Assembly: GCA_013398295.1 (NCBI GenBank)
Contig: VZSF01000982.1
Location: forward strand, 186,001 to 250,000
Origin: Chionis minor
Taxonomy: Eukaryota; Chordata; Aves; Charadriiformes; Chionididae
Length of the DNA stretch: 64,000 nt
Direction: 5' to 3'
Shown here piece after piece: positions 12,975 through 24,501 of the stretch. The position numbers were made by a program, and so were the translations under genes. Within the stretch, counting starts at the first letter, position 1, and every line of letters begins with the position of its first letter. The notes under the pieces are model-generated. The model was given only the letters and a program-made list of their open reading frames with translations. It did no database searches and was not told where the DNA came from.

Positions 12975-13203
12975 ACTGGTGCATTGCCACTGGCTTTGGA
13001 GCCAAGTTAATTCACCCCAGCAGAGTATCTAATCCACTGGCTTTCCAGGAGCCAAGGGCAAACACCTCCCCTCTCCAAGGGATGCCTGCCTTTCCTGAAA
13101 TCCTCTATCCTGATTCAAAGGGGTTTTGCCCATGGCATTGCAGGAAGTGGAGTAGAAGGAAACTCCTAAGGACATGCTGTTCATCTGCTGCCCCAGACAG
13201 GGT

Positions 13204-13300
13204 CACAGAATCACAGAATGTTAGGGGTTGGAAGGGACCTCTGGAGATCATCTAGTCCAACCCCCCTGTCACAGCAGGTTCACCTACAGCAGGTTGCACA
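13204..13300 (-). mobile_element. CR1 LINE 3' end, antisense
   Basis: Starts with the reverse complement of the CR1 terminal octamers (TCACAGAATCACAGAATG), followed by the usual GGTTGGAAGGGACCTCTGGAGA and CATCTAGTCCAACCCCCCTG motifs. The match fades after about 13300. Confidence 0.9.
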
Positions 13301-13599
13301 GGACACAACCTTGGCAGTCCCAGCAGATGCTTTTCCAAGCTCTTCTACAATCTTCTCTCTACCAAACTACTCCTCTGGTTCTCTGCACCCACGAGACATG
13401 GTGCCTCATGTCTGACATCTTCCCAGTCTAGTCCTAGCAGCGAGCATTCTGCTTTCTGGGTACACGTCATGTGTGAAGGTCACCATCATCTTTTCTTTGG
13501 TGGTGCTTCTCCTAGATTGAACAAGTCTTGGTCCCACAAACTTGTTTTGTTCTGAGTTTGGTTTGGTTTTGGTTTTTTTTAACCTCTGTTCTGCTCCCT

Positions 13600-14055
13600 G
13601 TCCTTCCTGAAGTGCAGTGTCGGACCAGACGTGCCATCTCAGGAGACACGTTACCAAAGCAGAAGGGTTACTCATCCTGCCTGGCAGTCTGAGCTCTTAT
13701 TTCTATGTCCCATTCTGCTGTTTGCCCTTTTCACAACAGCACAACATATTTGACTGATGCTCAGCTTGTGACCCACGTAGCCCTTCGATTCTTTACTGCA
13801 GTACTGCTGCCTAAGCAGATAGTCCAGATTTGTGCGGTTTTGATTATTTTCCTGCAAACATAAATTTTGCATTTGTCCTCATTGTATTGTATCCTACTTT
13901 TTTCAGACCATTTCTCCAATTTCTGTAAATTGCTTTGAATCTAATGCTGTCTGCCAGCATGCCGGCAGTCCCCTCACTTGCCATCTGCATACTTAAAGGG
14001 TATACTTTCTATTCCATTGCCCAAATCACTAGTGAATATAATAAGGATAAGCTCA
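13600..14055 (-). mobile_element. Ancient CR1-like LINE, reverse-transcriptase remnant
   Basis: Read on the minus strand this resembles the RT region of an old amniote CR1. The conserved FKYAD segment of the catalytic box survives near 13986-14000 but the second Asp is lost. It is followed by a downstream segment like EKWSE near 13905. Several stops and shifts interrupt it. The limits are approximate. Confidence 0.65.
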
Positions 14056-17000
14056 CTGCATAATCTGGACTTGGAAGGAAAATTTTGCCGTGCTAAACAT
14101 CCTAGAGCTGGGCTTTGCACTTCTCTCCTAGAAACTCACATCAGTATTATCTGCCCCTGGAGTAGCAGCTCAGCCACAGGTCTCAGCAGCACTGGCTTTT
14201 GTGCGAAATCTGAGAAAAGAAGCAAAATGTCAAGTTTTGTGTCTCTTGTGTTCCCCTTCCAGAACATTTCAGAGAGAAACCTGTTCCATCCCAAGAAATG
14301 AGCTGGACAATGCTGGACCATCCTGATGGATGATGCAGCAGCCCTCTCCATCCCACCATCACCAGCTTCCCCGTTCTCTGTTTGGGACTGCTTGGCTAGC
14401 TGGGTAGCTAGACTGGATGTTTCCTACTTGGTTTCTATCAAGATTTTTGATAGATTCAAGATATTCACAAGAAGCATTTTGATTCCATTGATCTAGCAGT
14501 TTGAAGGGGAAAAGTACTCTGTTTGAAATTTTTTGACTAACTGAAATCAGCAGGTCTAAATTGTTCCCAAATAAAGTGGGTACAGAGAAGTCAGCCCTAA
14601 TTCAGGGACCGAATCAATCTCTCTTATCTCAGGCAGGGCAAATTTTCCTAGTTCTCTCCCTCAATGGTTGGCATGCACAGATTATCCTTAGCACTTACAT
14701 GGCAGCAGCTAGATCGATCTGAAGGGAGATTTTAGCATGAGATCTACATCACTTGAAGTAGTTCTCCCACTTATCATGGCAAGGACAGGTGGTAAAGGTA
14801 TTGATAACCATCGGGTAGAGAAATGTGATCTTTTGAAATGGTCTAGTAGATACCACATGCAACCCTCTGCCAAATACTGGATACCTCTCCTTAGCTCATG
14901 CCAGCATCCAGCAGAGCTGTCATTCACACCTTACAGTACAAGTCAGATAGAGAATATACAATTTAACCTCATTTGGCATGGCTGTACTTCAGGATTAATG
15001 CTTCTTCCTTTGTTCCCAATATTGTGCTGTGAAAATCTCCTTGCAATGGATTCATGCGCCTTAATGCAGTGAAAACACATGCTGCTGCCTGAAGGGCTCC
15101 TTTCTTTGGCTCACTAGGGCCACAAATGTAATCCTTCTCTGGGCACACCTCCTGTTTAGCCTTTGATGTGACAACTGTGGAGACTACTGCCTGGAGTGCC
15201 ACGTCTCATCTAGTTTCACCAGCTCACTTTGGAAAGAGAGTCATTGTCACCCTCAGGACTATGTGGGACCAGCAGATGGGACCCATCCAGAACAGAGGGG
15301 CAACGTTTCCTTTCAAAACCCACGTCTACTTAGTGGGGAGACGAGACAGCGCAGTGCTTGTGGTAGCAAACGTTGGCGTGCCAGTCTTCCAAAGTACAGT
15401 TAATTCAACCTTTAATTACCCTAGCTGTGGGAGGTGTCTCTGCTGCAGGAACACCTCCAAGAGCTCCACTTCTTTGATGGGCCTTCTTTGGTTCTTACCT
15501 CTGTCAGTGTAAACAAGCTATGTTTAAGAAGATCAAACCAAATCCTTGCTTAGCATTCAAAAATGGCATTTAGCTTGCATAGGTGGTTCTTCTGGGTCTT
15601 GGGTCATCTTTGTAGATCTGGGACTAAATTAGAAAAGAAACTCTGAGTTGCTTTAGCTTCCCTAGCATTGATCTTGTTGAATCAGTGTGAAAGCCTGCTT
15701 TGGAGAAGGTGGATGTGTGGTGAGATCTGCTCTTTCGGAGAGAGACCAAGAAGAGGAAGACATGTTCATGACAAGCCATACTTTCCACTCCTGCAGCAAG
15801 GTTCAGAGGAACGTTTCTTTGTTTCAGCAGTGGAGAAATGTGAGCAGAAAACACAAGCCACTATTTCCTGCAATAATAGAGTGGTCAATAATAAAAGAAA
15901 GGGATACATCCACAGTTTGATGTTTCTGGCCAGGCAGTCAGGAGGGGGTGAATTCACAGGTGCCCCAAAGTGAATAAACTCTAATTCCCTATATTTATCC
16001 TTTCTAACTCTTTGATATACTTAGTCAGCTCCTATCACTGTTTGTAAGACAATGACCATAGGGGCAAGATCAGCTGTATTTGATTTATGATTTACATGTT
16101 TATAACCACATAGACACTTGAGCTGTATTTGATTTAAAGTTAAAAACTAGAGGTAGTGTTTCTTTAGAAAAAGTTGGAACAATGCTCCCACCTTGCTCTC
16201 GCAGATGGTATGAACATCATTTTGTTCTTCCTTTTCCTATTTTCTGCTGCTTCTCCAGCCCAGACCTCCTTTAACAAATCAGACACTCTTTTCCTGCATA
16301 CTTAGGCTTTTCCAGAGAGAGCCTTTTAATGGCAGAGTTTTGTCTACCCTCTAGTGGGAATCTGAATTATAGCACCTGCAGGGCCCAGGTGTGGGAGTTT
16401 GGGAGGCTGGAGCCCCTTGGGCACAGCCTGGAACTACTGCAGGACCGATCTTCATGGTGTTTCCAGCAAACACGATGCTCACGATGCCCTCCTTCCCCTC
16501 CCTCAGAGACATTCAGGTTTGCATTTGGGGAAAAAAGGTTGGGGGCTATGTTTGCTAGGATTTTTTCCTGGTAGAGGGACAGATTTAGATTTTTCACTGG
16601 TGTTTGTCGGCCAGATATTTGGGTCTGATAAGTATAGCTGTATTAATTATGTTGAATAGAAGTGAGGATGGAAATTTAGAAGGTGTATGAAAAATCTGCA
16701 TCTTATCTCCATTTTCCCTTCTGCCAGTAGAAGAAAAATTCTGACATCCACATTTGAAGGCACAACATGGGCCACTAGATCTGAACGAGGGTGTGCTGGA
16801 AGGGGACTGGCCCCAGCTCCAAGGTGCATTAGCTGAACCCGTGTGTTCTCCCAGTATCGGCATACATATGTGCTGAGCAGTGGCACCCTGCCCCTTGGGT
16901 GAAGGCAGCTCGCCAGTTATGGAACCTATTTCTGACCTTTTACACCCCACAAAGATCAATTTCCTGACCTGTGGTGTGATGCACACATTTCAGCCTGAAA

Positions 17001-17337
17001 GGTTTCCCTATCTGCTGCTAATATTTTGTGTTAACCTCCAAATTAACAAATACTTGATACAAACCTGTAAATGGGATGAATACAGCTAATTACTGGCTTT
17101 TGGCTGAGGTCACACGCAGCAGTGGTAGCCAAATCACTTTGGCGATAAAGAGCTGGTGCCTCAAAACCTCTGAAGGAAAACAGAAGTGCTCCTTCCACTA
17201 CGATGCTGTGGATGAATCAGGGCCTGAATAGCGCAGACACTGCTCTAACTCAACTTTTATTACTGAAGTGCCACAACTGAGCAATCAAGACTCCCTTGAA
17301 AATCTTACCTTAAGCCTAAAAGGCACTTTGTAAAAGC
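14056..17337. other. Gene-free stretch, small direct repeat
   Basis: No gene recognised. A 16-bp direct repeat (AGCTGTATTTGATTTA) occurs at 16072-16087 and 16121-16136. Confidence 0.55.
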
Positions 17338-17505
17338 TCTGGGCTAGGAACTGATATCTTCCCTGCTTGGCTGCTAATTCGCTTTGTGACCAGAGGCAAG
17401 TCACTTAACTCCGCTGTGCCTCAGTTTCATCACCTGTAAAATAGGGGCGATATATAAATACCTCCGAGCAGCTTACTAGCAGAAAGGTAAATGTGAGGAA
17501 ACTCT
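17338..17505 (+). mobile_element. MIR-type CORE-SINE remnant
   Basis: The core shows the MIR signature: CTTTGTGACC, then GGCAAGTCACTTAACT, TGTGCCTCAGTTTC and CACCTGTAAAATAGGGG, in the family order and spacing. MIR elements amplified early in amniote history, so such a well-preserved copy in a bird is notable. Confidence 0.75.
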
Positions 17506-20500
17506 CCTGTAGGCAGGTGCTGCTGCCTTGTCTGTTAAGATAACTTCCCGTTGATAAAAAGCATCATGAAAAGAAGGAAAAAGGGAACTTTCAAAAAGAT
17601 TTATTGCTTGAAACTGTTGCACAGTGCATTTGTATGCCACTGTCTGCTGGGTCTTCTTCATTACTGCTGAGGCCATAAACGATTGGGCCAGTCTGGCTCA
17701 CTCAGTGGAAAATTGCCCCTTTGGGATCATTTGGGGCTGGAAATAAATCCACCCATAATGCTTCCCTGCTTTGTGCCAAGTCACCTCCTTTTTGGCCAGC
17801 TTAACAGATCCGTAACAAGAGCAGAGCAGAAGGCTTTACTGTGGGTGCCCTTTGAGGCACCGCAGAGAAGGTGTTTCCTTGCCCTGTCAGCTGCAGGTCC
17901 AGGGCATCACTTTGCACAGTGGCTGGCACCATGAAAGTCCTTGAAAATTGCAGGAGAGATGTGAGAACATCACAGGGTGCTCTTGCGGTAATAGCAAAAT
18001 ACCTTACCACAAATCCACCAATAAAATATGGATTCTGCCAGACTCACGGGAGTTGGCTTGAAAGTGCCCTGGGATGCAGCCAACTAGCTTGTGGCGATCG
18101 GGGGTAAACAGGAACCACAAAGATTTTGGCAGAACAATTACGAGGGCAGAATGAGTTTCCTAATCATTTTTCAAAAAAAGCTGATGGGTCTTGAGCAACA
18201 GGCTGGATGCGGTGAAGGGAGAGGGAAGGATCGAGTAAGCTGGTATCAGGTTTTCTAGCTTGGGTAGCAGGGAGCATGCTGGAAATACAGCCGTATTTAA
18301 TGAAAACACGTGAAGGAAGATGTCTCCAGGAACTACACCTTTTACCTTGCTTTATTATGATTCTGTCTGTCTGTGAACAAAGAAGTATTTCTTTCTTCTT
18401 TGCCTTATCTTCTTTCACTATTTTACAAAGTAAAAGGAAATCCATAAAGTAATTTGGAAAAACACATCTTTCCCTTTTTAAAAAAAATCCAGAAGCTGAG
18501 AACTTTGTTTTTCTTGTAAGTGGGGATGGCATCAATAATTGCTTCCAGGCAACCGCCTCTGTTTTGGTTTAGAAATCAGTGATATCAACCATTTGGGGGA
18601 GCAAAGAAACTGAGGAGGGATCTTAGAAGATAAAATACCTTTTAATTCAAATGTCTTTTAAAGTTCTAGAAATGACAAATCGAACATACTCTGCATTATG
18701 CTTGCCTGCAGCAGCCCTGAAAAATCAAGTTCCCTCTGTGTGTTATCGGCATGTTAAAAATCGGCATGTGAGCTTTAAATTTTATTTTTGAAAGACACTT
18801 ACCTCAGTGTTTGCCTACTTTACTTTTTCTGGGCCCCTAAGTACAGCTCTGACTAAAAGCAGGATCTTATTTTTTTCTCCTGCTTTAGGAGGCATCCGAC
18901 TCGCTCTGCTCTCCACTGCAGCAACAAGTAGGCCAGGGCATTGGGTGAGCAAGACACCTTAGTCAAAAGTACTGCTTTTTTTCAGTTGCTATTCAGAAAA
19001 CAGGCCTTGAAATAAATTTCCTTTAGGGTAAACTTTTTTTTTTCCTTCCTAGACTTGATTGTGTGGCCTTTACATTGAAGTGGCATCAGCTGGCACCGCT
19101 GAATGCCTCCACTTTCACAAAATGTAAGGGAGCTTTCAGGGAATACACAAAGTATTTTCCTTTACATCTCCTCTTCTCTGCTGGCAGGGAAAAGCAAATA
19201 CAGTTTGGGGCTAGCGGGAGATGAGTAGTGATGTCTTCATTTGTTGGTTGCCGCTTTAAAGTTTAGGTTCACCCAACCTGCATTTGCGGAGCAGAAAACA
19301 CTGACAGATGGAAGCATTCAAAGTTTATTTTGCTCGCTCAGCCTTGTCAGCAAAACGCCAACATCTATCCAAGGTCTAAGTGACTCGGTGGTGAGCCGGG
19401 CGCTACCCTCCGCTTCACGTGGTGGCTCACTACTACACAGTCACACTGTACGGCTAACGCAGCAGCCCCCCAACTGCGCATACCATTGCGTTGCGAGAGA
19501 ATTGCAGCCTCGTCTCACATCAGTATCCAAGGCAGACCTTGTAAGAGCAGACCATTCTCAAGCTGTCTTAGCCTTTCTCTCTGCTAGCTGTTTACTACGC
19601 TACTCATTTTGGTGCTACATGCCGTCTGCTTCGCACTCTTTTCTTAGGTGTTCAGTATGACACAGAATTGCTTGAAAGGCAGCTAGATGCCACCAGATTA
19701 GGACAGATTTTGCAATTTTTTTAAATTTTTTTTTTATTTTTTTTAATGCGGAACATTACAGTCAGTATTTTTGCTCGCTGGGAGGCTGAGTACAAGGAAG
19801 GTCTTTTGTTTTCACTTCTTATGGGAACACATGATTTGAGGAGAAAAGGAAAAAAAAAAAATTGCCAATTGCCTTCCCAGACAATTAAGGGTAGAAAATA
19901 GCTCTGCTGCAATCTGTGACAGTATGTGAGTCACTGTGAAGAATAAGGTTCAACCTGCCTCCAAAAGCACTTGGCAACTCCAAAATTTCATCTTTAGTAT
20001 CGTCAGAGTTGACATCCCCCCCAGAGGTTTACCTTGCAAAGTTATTCTCTTGGTCCCTCTGTGGTCCCTGGCAGAGAGCAGCTTGCTTGAGTTGACATGA
20101 CTGTCTTTGCAGACAAACTTACTAGAGACTTTTGACTGAAGCCTGGTTACTGGAGCATATCTAAGCTGTGAATTAGCCTGCAATAGTGTAGTAATTTATG
20201 TAGCTGTGTTGCCACATTGTGTACAGAGCTTGGAAAGTGTCTCCTGTTTACTGCAATTGAAGCATTTATCCGTGTTTCAGCAGTAAACTTAACAGCTGCT
20301 AAAAATAGAAGCTAGCAAGATGTCACCCTTCACAGTAAGCGAAAGGAATGAGTCGCATGAGATAATGATCTCTCAGTCCTGCAGAGCACCTAAGCAGTCC
20401 TTGAATGCTTTAAAAATGCCTGCATTGAGGTTGAGCTTTCCTTCTTTTCCAGACCCAGCCCTGCTCCTGGGAGATGTGACTGCCCTTCTCTCAGAGGTTC

Positions 20501-22129
20501 TTGCCCCACTGGCAAGCTACAGTTGCCAGGAGCATCCCCTAATCTACTTTGGCACTTAAAAATCAGCTAGTTTAGCCCAAACTAAATGAAGAGAGGTCGC
20601 AGATGAGCAGGTGAGGTAGGAAGAAGGCAACCAAGAAACAGCTATCTTAAGGAATGAGAGGAGGAGGCAAAAAGGCAGTCCCTCTGCAAGTCACTGAAAC
20701 TGTGGGACTGCCACTCTTGCTGCTAGAGATGAAAAGCCTTGAACACTTCCATTTCACACTTTTTACCTTTAACTGCTCCATTTTATATTGTATGTGTAGT
20801 TGTATTGAAGAGCTTCTGCTTGTGTGTGATAAGCTTGCCTTGGTCTTGAGAAGGAAAAGCTTCTGAGAACAAGAATTAAAAATGCTCTGAGAGAGGGAAA
20901 AAGATAATTTTTAATCCACTTCTTCAGATGTGTATGTGTAAGTGGTAGACACATCTTGTGCTTTCACTTATGGGGAAGAGGAAGAGAATTTGTGTGGTGC
21001 ATTTTTACTTTTTGCCCACATTGGAGAGCTGGGATGTTATGAATCTATGTCAGAAAAGATTTATTTCACATGAATCATCTTGTGTATCTGTATAACTTGT
21101 GGATTTGAATCAACCACGCTTATGTGAAACCGGGTAGCTTGACCATGATTGATCACCATCTAGTGGCGACCTGCAAAATTCAGACTTTGACAGTACAGAA
21201 GAGGACAATCTAAAATAGAGAACACATCTAAAGGCTTGTGGCACTGCTTCTGAAGGATGTATCTGATGGTTGAGCCTTTACCAAAGAAATTATTTTAAAT
21301 ATCCACAAGGCATGTTAAACCCTACAGTGTCATCCTTTGTCCTACTTAGCTGCCTGTGTGCACTGGGGCATGGTGCTATCCCACCACAGGTACTCCGGTT
21401 TTGCCAGCAGCATTCTGGTTGCTGCTGGCCAGCTGCTGGCTCAAGGAGAGCCGTGGCAGCACAGCGGGATGAGCTCTAGTGCTGGTGATGCTCCCGAGCA
21501 CCACTTGTTTTGCTAGAACCAATGTTACCAGCAACATATGCCTAATCACAGACCCTCATGGCCAAAAGGGACCTCCAGAAGCCAGGCAAGCTTGTGTCCC
21601 TCTTGCTCAGTGTCTGGCTGTCCTGCTCCTACAGACACACAGAGGTGGAGGCTCCTCTTGTCCTCACCAGGGCTTCATCACCTGACCTGAGAGAAAGTGC
21701 TTCCTGATTTCTGCCCTTCAGGGGTGTGAATTTGGTGAAGCCATTTGGTTTTCTGTCTGGTTCCTTCCCCCTGGGACGTTGTGCTGAGTGCTCTTACCAC
21801 GCTCCTCTCATTTGTGTCTTCCCTAAAGGGCAGCCTCAAAGATTGGACACAGAGCTCCAGCTGGGAGGGTAACAATGCTGCAAAGGGTGTAAGGGCTGCT
21901 ACACACAAATCTTGCACATTATATTCTTATTTATACATCAGAGCATTGCATCGGCCCTTTTGGACACAGCACTGTCAGCCCAGTGAAACAATCAACTCCT
22001 GCCCAGCCTGTGATTCCTACAGTCAACTCCCACTGTCCAGCCTGACAGTAACCACAGATCTTTCTCTGCTACCTAAATAGGGGGTTTTTTTGATCCTTTT
22101 GTGTTTGCACAGTTCATTATTTCTGCTTA
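17506..22129. other. Gene-free stretch, nothing recognised
   Basis: No protein-like frame. T-rich and A-rich tracts lie at 19715-19745 and 19849-19861. No transposon family was recognised with confidence. Confidence 0.55.
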
Positions 22130-22750
22130 AACACAGAACTTTGCACCTGTCACTGTCTAATAGCATCTGGTGTTTTTTCAGATCAGAGTTGCAATTTGTC
22201 AACTTAATTTTGTCCTCTTAGCTTCATGTCACCTGCAAATATAATAACCAGACTTTATTTCGCCATCCACTTTGTTAATGAAAACACTAAATATCCCTAA
22301 ACCTGGGACAGACTGGTGAAATCTCCACTCAGTGGTTTCCCATACTCTGATAGTATATCGCTAGTACCTCCACTTTGACTGCAACTCTGTAGTCGGCAAA
22401 AATATTTTCCTCCAGACCGTTTCCTTAGCTTACACACAGGAGTGTCATCTCAGGCAGTGTCAAAACTTCTCTGGAGTCAGGATATATGACATCACCTTTT
22501 CCTTCATGTACAAGTGTGTCAATTTGTTGTAGTAGGAAATCAGAATGATCTGGGATTGTACATAGCATATAGATCCATACTGGCTGGTACTCACCTGTAT
22601 TCATCTCATGTAGACTTAGCATCTGGTTGTCTGTTTCAGTATTTTTCTGAGATGGACATTAATGTAACTGTTAGTTCCTTGTTCCTCCATTTTTTCCATA
22701 TATATATATATACACACTTTTTTAATATATATCTCTCCTTATAGAGAGAG

Positions 22751-22831
<81 letters not shown>

Positions 22832-23010
22832 TCTCCTTGTATTCATCATGTATGTCCTCCTCTCATCCTCCCCTAGGCCAGCTCTGAGATTTCACCATTC
22901 AGTTCCTCAGTGCCCTGTGCTGAAGTTTATCAGATCCATGTAATTTGAAAACACCTGATTTACCTAGGTGCTCTCTGAGTATGTAATTCAGTGGTTTCAG
23001 CAACCGTGAC
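22130..23010 (-). mobile_element. Ancient CR1-like LINE, antisense RT remnant split by microsatellite
   Basis: The plus strand carries weak but ordered matches to the reverse complement of old amniote CR1 RT: a 'cctgcaaatataata' segment, 'cagtgtcaaaacttc' followed by 'gatatatgacatcacc', and 'ggaaatcagaatgatctgg'. A further segment past the GATA array (22910-23000) seems to continue it. Identity is low and the ends are approximate. Confidence 0.5.
22698..22830. repeat. (TA)n, (GA)n and (GATA)n microsatellite cluster
   Basis: A TA run at 22698-22712 is followed by GA units and about 20 GATA units at 22752-22830. It lies inside the old CR1 remnant and about 0.6 kb past the OXGR1 stop codon. Confidence 0.97.
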
Positions 23011-23435
23011 AGTATCTGCTTCATTTTGCTTGGGCTATAATAAACAAAGCACTCCATCAGTGACAACACTGAAATCAATGGAAGTTGTTCTCATGTCCAG
23101 ACTAAGCTGTCCGTGTTTCTGTAATCAACCACAAAGCCTGGAGTGAGAGAATCCTGCATTTCCCAAATGTCTTTGGAAACAGTCTGGTTGGGTAGTTTTA
23201 AATTTCACCTTTGAGTTGGTTTGCAATCTTTTCTTTTCACTCCTCTTTCTTTGGTTGCTAAGAGAGATTTATATATAAACCTGCTCCCGAGACAGCTTTT
23301 TGACAAGTGCTCTACTGCAGGGTGGGGGTGAAGCCAGATGCAATTCTTGCTGCCATATCAACACACCTGCCTTTGCAGCAGCTTACAGCAGCAAAGCCAT
23401 CCTGGGTTTGCTGGGATTTTCTTTAGGGGATTCCT

Positions 23436-24467
23436 TCATAACTTCAGTGTAAACTCTGACTTGGTCACGTAATTGATGCTCCTGGGCTGCTGGGCGTATT
23501 TGCTCCACTTCCACCTTGAAAGGGAGCGGACGGCCTGCTGGAAGTTGCCTCCAATCACGACATAAAGTAGTAGGTTGCCACACGTGTTGAGTGCAGCCAG
23601 TGGCCGAGAGATGATATAGGTGGAGTGGATTTGCTTCTTCACCTGACAGCTGACTGGACACAACCGTAGTTCAACCCGAGCCACCCGAAAGACGTGGAAG
23701 GGGAGGAAGCACACATAGAAGACCAGCAAGAGGACGATGGCAAGTCGGCGAGCCTTTTGTTTGTAGCAAGCCCGCACGTGGGGCCCGGTAGCCAAGGTGT
23801 AAATAATGAGCGCGTAGCACAGAGTCACCGTCAGCAAGGGCAAGAAGAAGGCAAACATCGTCAGCAGCCAGTTATACCACCTGATTGTGCCCACGTTTTC
23901 AGAGCTGGCAAGGTCGAGGCATAAAGATCTGTTTTGTGCCTCTTTTAAGGAGATCAAGAAGTTGACGGGGCTGGCGGCTGCCAGTGAGACCACCCAAGCA
24001 GCTGTGCAAGCCACTGCTGTCCACCGCTTCCTCTGGATGTGGAAGAACTTCATAGGGTGGACAATCACCACGTAGCGGAAGGCACTGAAGCAGGTGAGGA
24101 AGAAGATGCTGCTGTACAAGTTGAAGTAGAAGCTGAAGCGGATGAACTTGCACATGAATTCACCAAATATCCAGTGCTCTCCACTAGCATAGTAGTGTAT
24201 CAGGAAGGGAAGGCTGGTGAGGTAGAGCAGGTCTGTGAGTGCCAAGTTCAGCATGATTATAGTGCTGCTCTTCCAAGGCCTCATCTTGAAGCTGTAAACA
24301 CAAATTGCAATGACGTTTCCCGGGAAGCCCACCAGGAAGACGATGCTATACACAATGGGGAGGTACAAAGTCTTCAGACCAACTTCCACATCGGTGCAGT
24401 TGGGAAAGTCACCTTCAGTGTCTTGCCAGGCGGTGGGGCTGGCTAAGTTGTCATTTGTTGTGTTCAT
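23436..24467 (-). CDS. OXGR1: 2-oxoglutarate receptor 1 (GPR99/P2RY15), class A GPCR
   Basis: Seen: an intact 343-codon frame in one coding exon, near the 337 residues of human OXGR1 and colinear with it through TM7. The seven helices lie at about 35-60, 68-92, 103-135, 148-170, 196-225, 238-264 and 278-303. N-glycosylation sites are N2, N23 and N179. Disulphides expected are C106-C183 and the P2Y-type C24-C274. TM3 ends in FRY, as in the human receptor. Pocket arginines R110, R261, R264 and R288 are present, but position 114 is Tyr where human has His. The start has an in-frame TAA four codons upstream and A at -3. Known: OXGR1 senses extracellular 2-oxoglutarate (itaconate and leukotriene E4 are also reported), couples to Gq, and acts in kidney and airway epithelia. 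A good splice acceptor 15 nt before the ATG suggests a non-coding 5' exon, as is usual for such receptors. The C-terminal tail differs from human. Confidence 0.95.
   Translation of the reverse strand: MNTTNDNLASPTAWQDTEGDFPNCTDVEVGLKTLYLPIVYSIVFLVGFPGNVIAICVYSFKMRPWKSSTIIMLNLALTDLLYLTSLPFLIHYYASGEHWIFGEFMCKFIRFSFYFNLYSSIFFLTCFSAFRYVVIVHPMKFFHIQRKRWTAVACTAAWVVSLAAASPVNFLISLKEAQNRSLCLDLASSENVGTIRWYNWLLTMFAFFLPLLTVTLCYALIIYTLATGPHVRACYKQKARRLAIVLLLVFYVCFLPFHVFRVARVELRLCPVSCQVKKQIHSTYIISRPLAALNTCGNLLLYVVIGGNFQQAVRSLSRWKWSKYAQQPRSINYVTKSEFTLKL
23689..23881 (-). repeat. Gene-conversion tract, copy in OXGR1
   Basis: Partner of 3826-4018, covering OXGR1 residues 196-260. The tract stops just before R261 and R264 of the pocket. 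Its G+C-rich third-position usage looks more like the rest of OXGR1 than the AT-richer OXGR1-like gene, so OXGR1 was probably the donor (inference). Confidence 0.9.
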
Positions 24468-24482
24468 GTTTTTTCCTTAGCA

Positions 24483-24501
24483 CTTAAGGAAGAGAGAAAT
24501 G
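24483..24501 (-). other. Predicted splice acceptor before OXGR1 coding exon
   Basis: On the minus strand a pyrimidine tract (TTTCTCTCTTCCTT) is followed by AAG, and the ATG lies 15 nt beyond. This is a strong acceptor consensus and predicts one or more upstream non-coding exons. The donor exon was not identified. No comparably clear acceptor is seen before the OXGR1-like gene. Confidence 0.5.

Noticed and set aside
16072..16136. 16-bp direct repeat as a target-site duplication of a tiny element
   Set aside because: Only 33 bp lie between the copies and they resemble no element; local slippage or chance is simpler.
21540..21720. Possible CR1-like motif (AAAAGGGACCTCCAGAAGCC)
   Set aside because: Too short and without ordered flanking motifs; could be chance.
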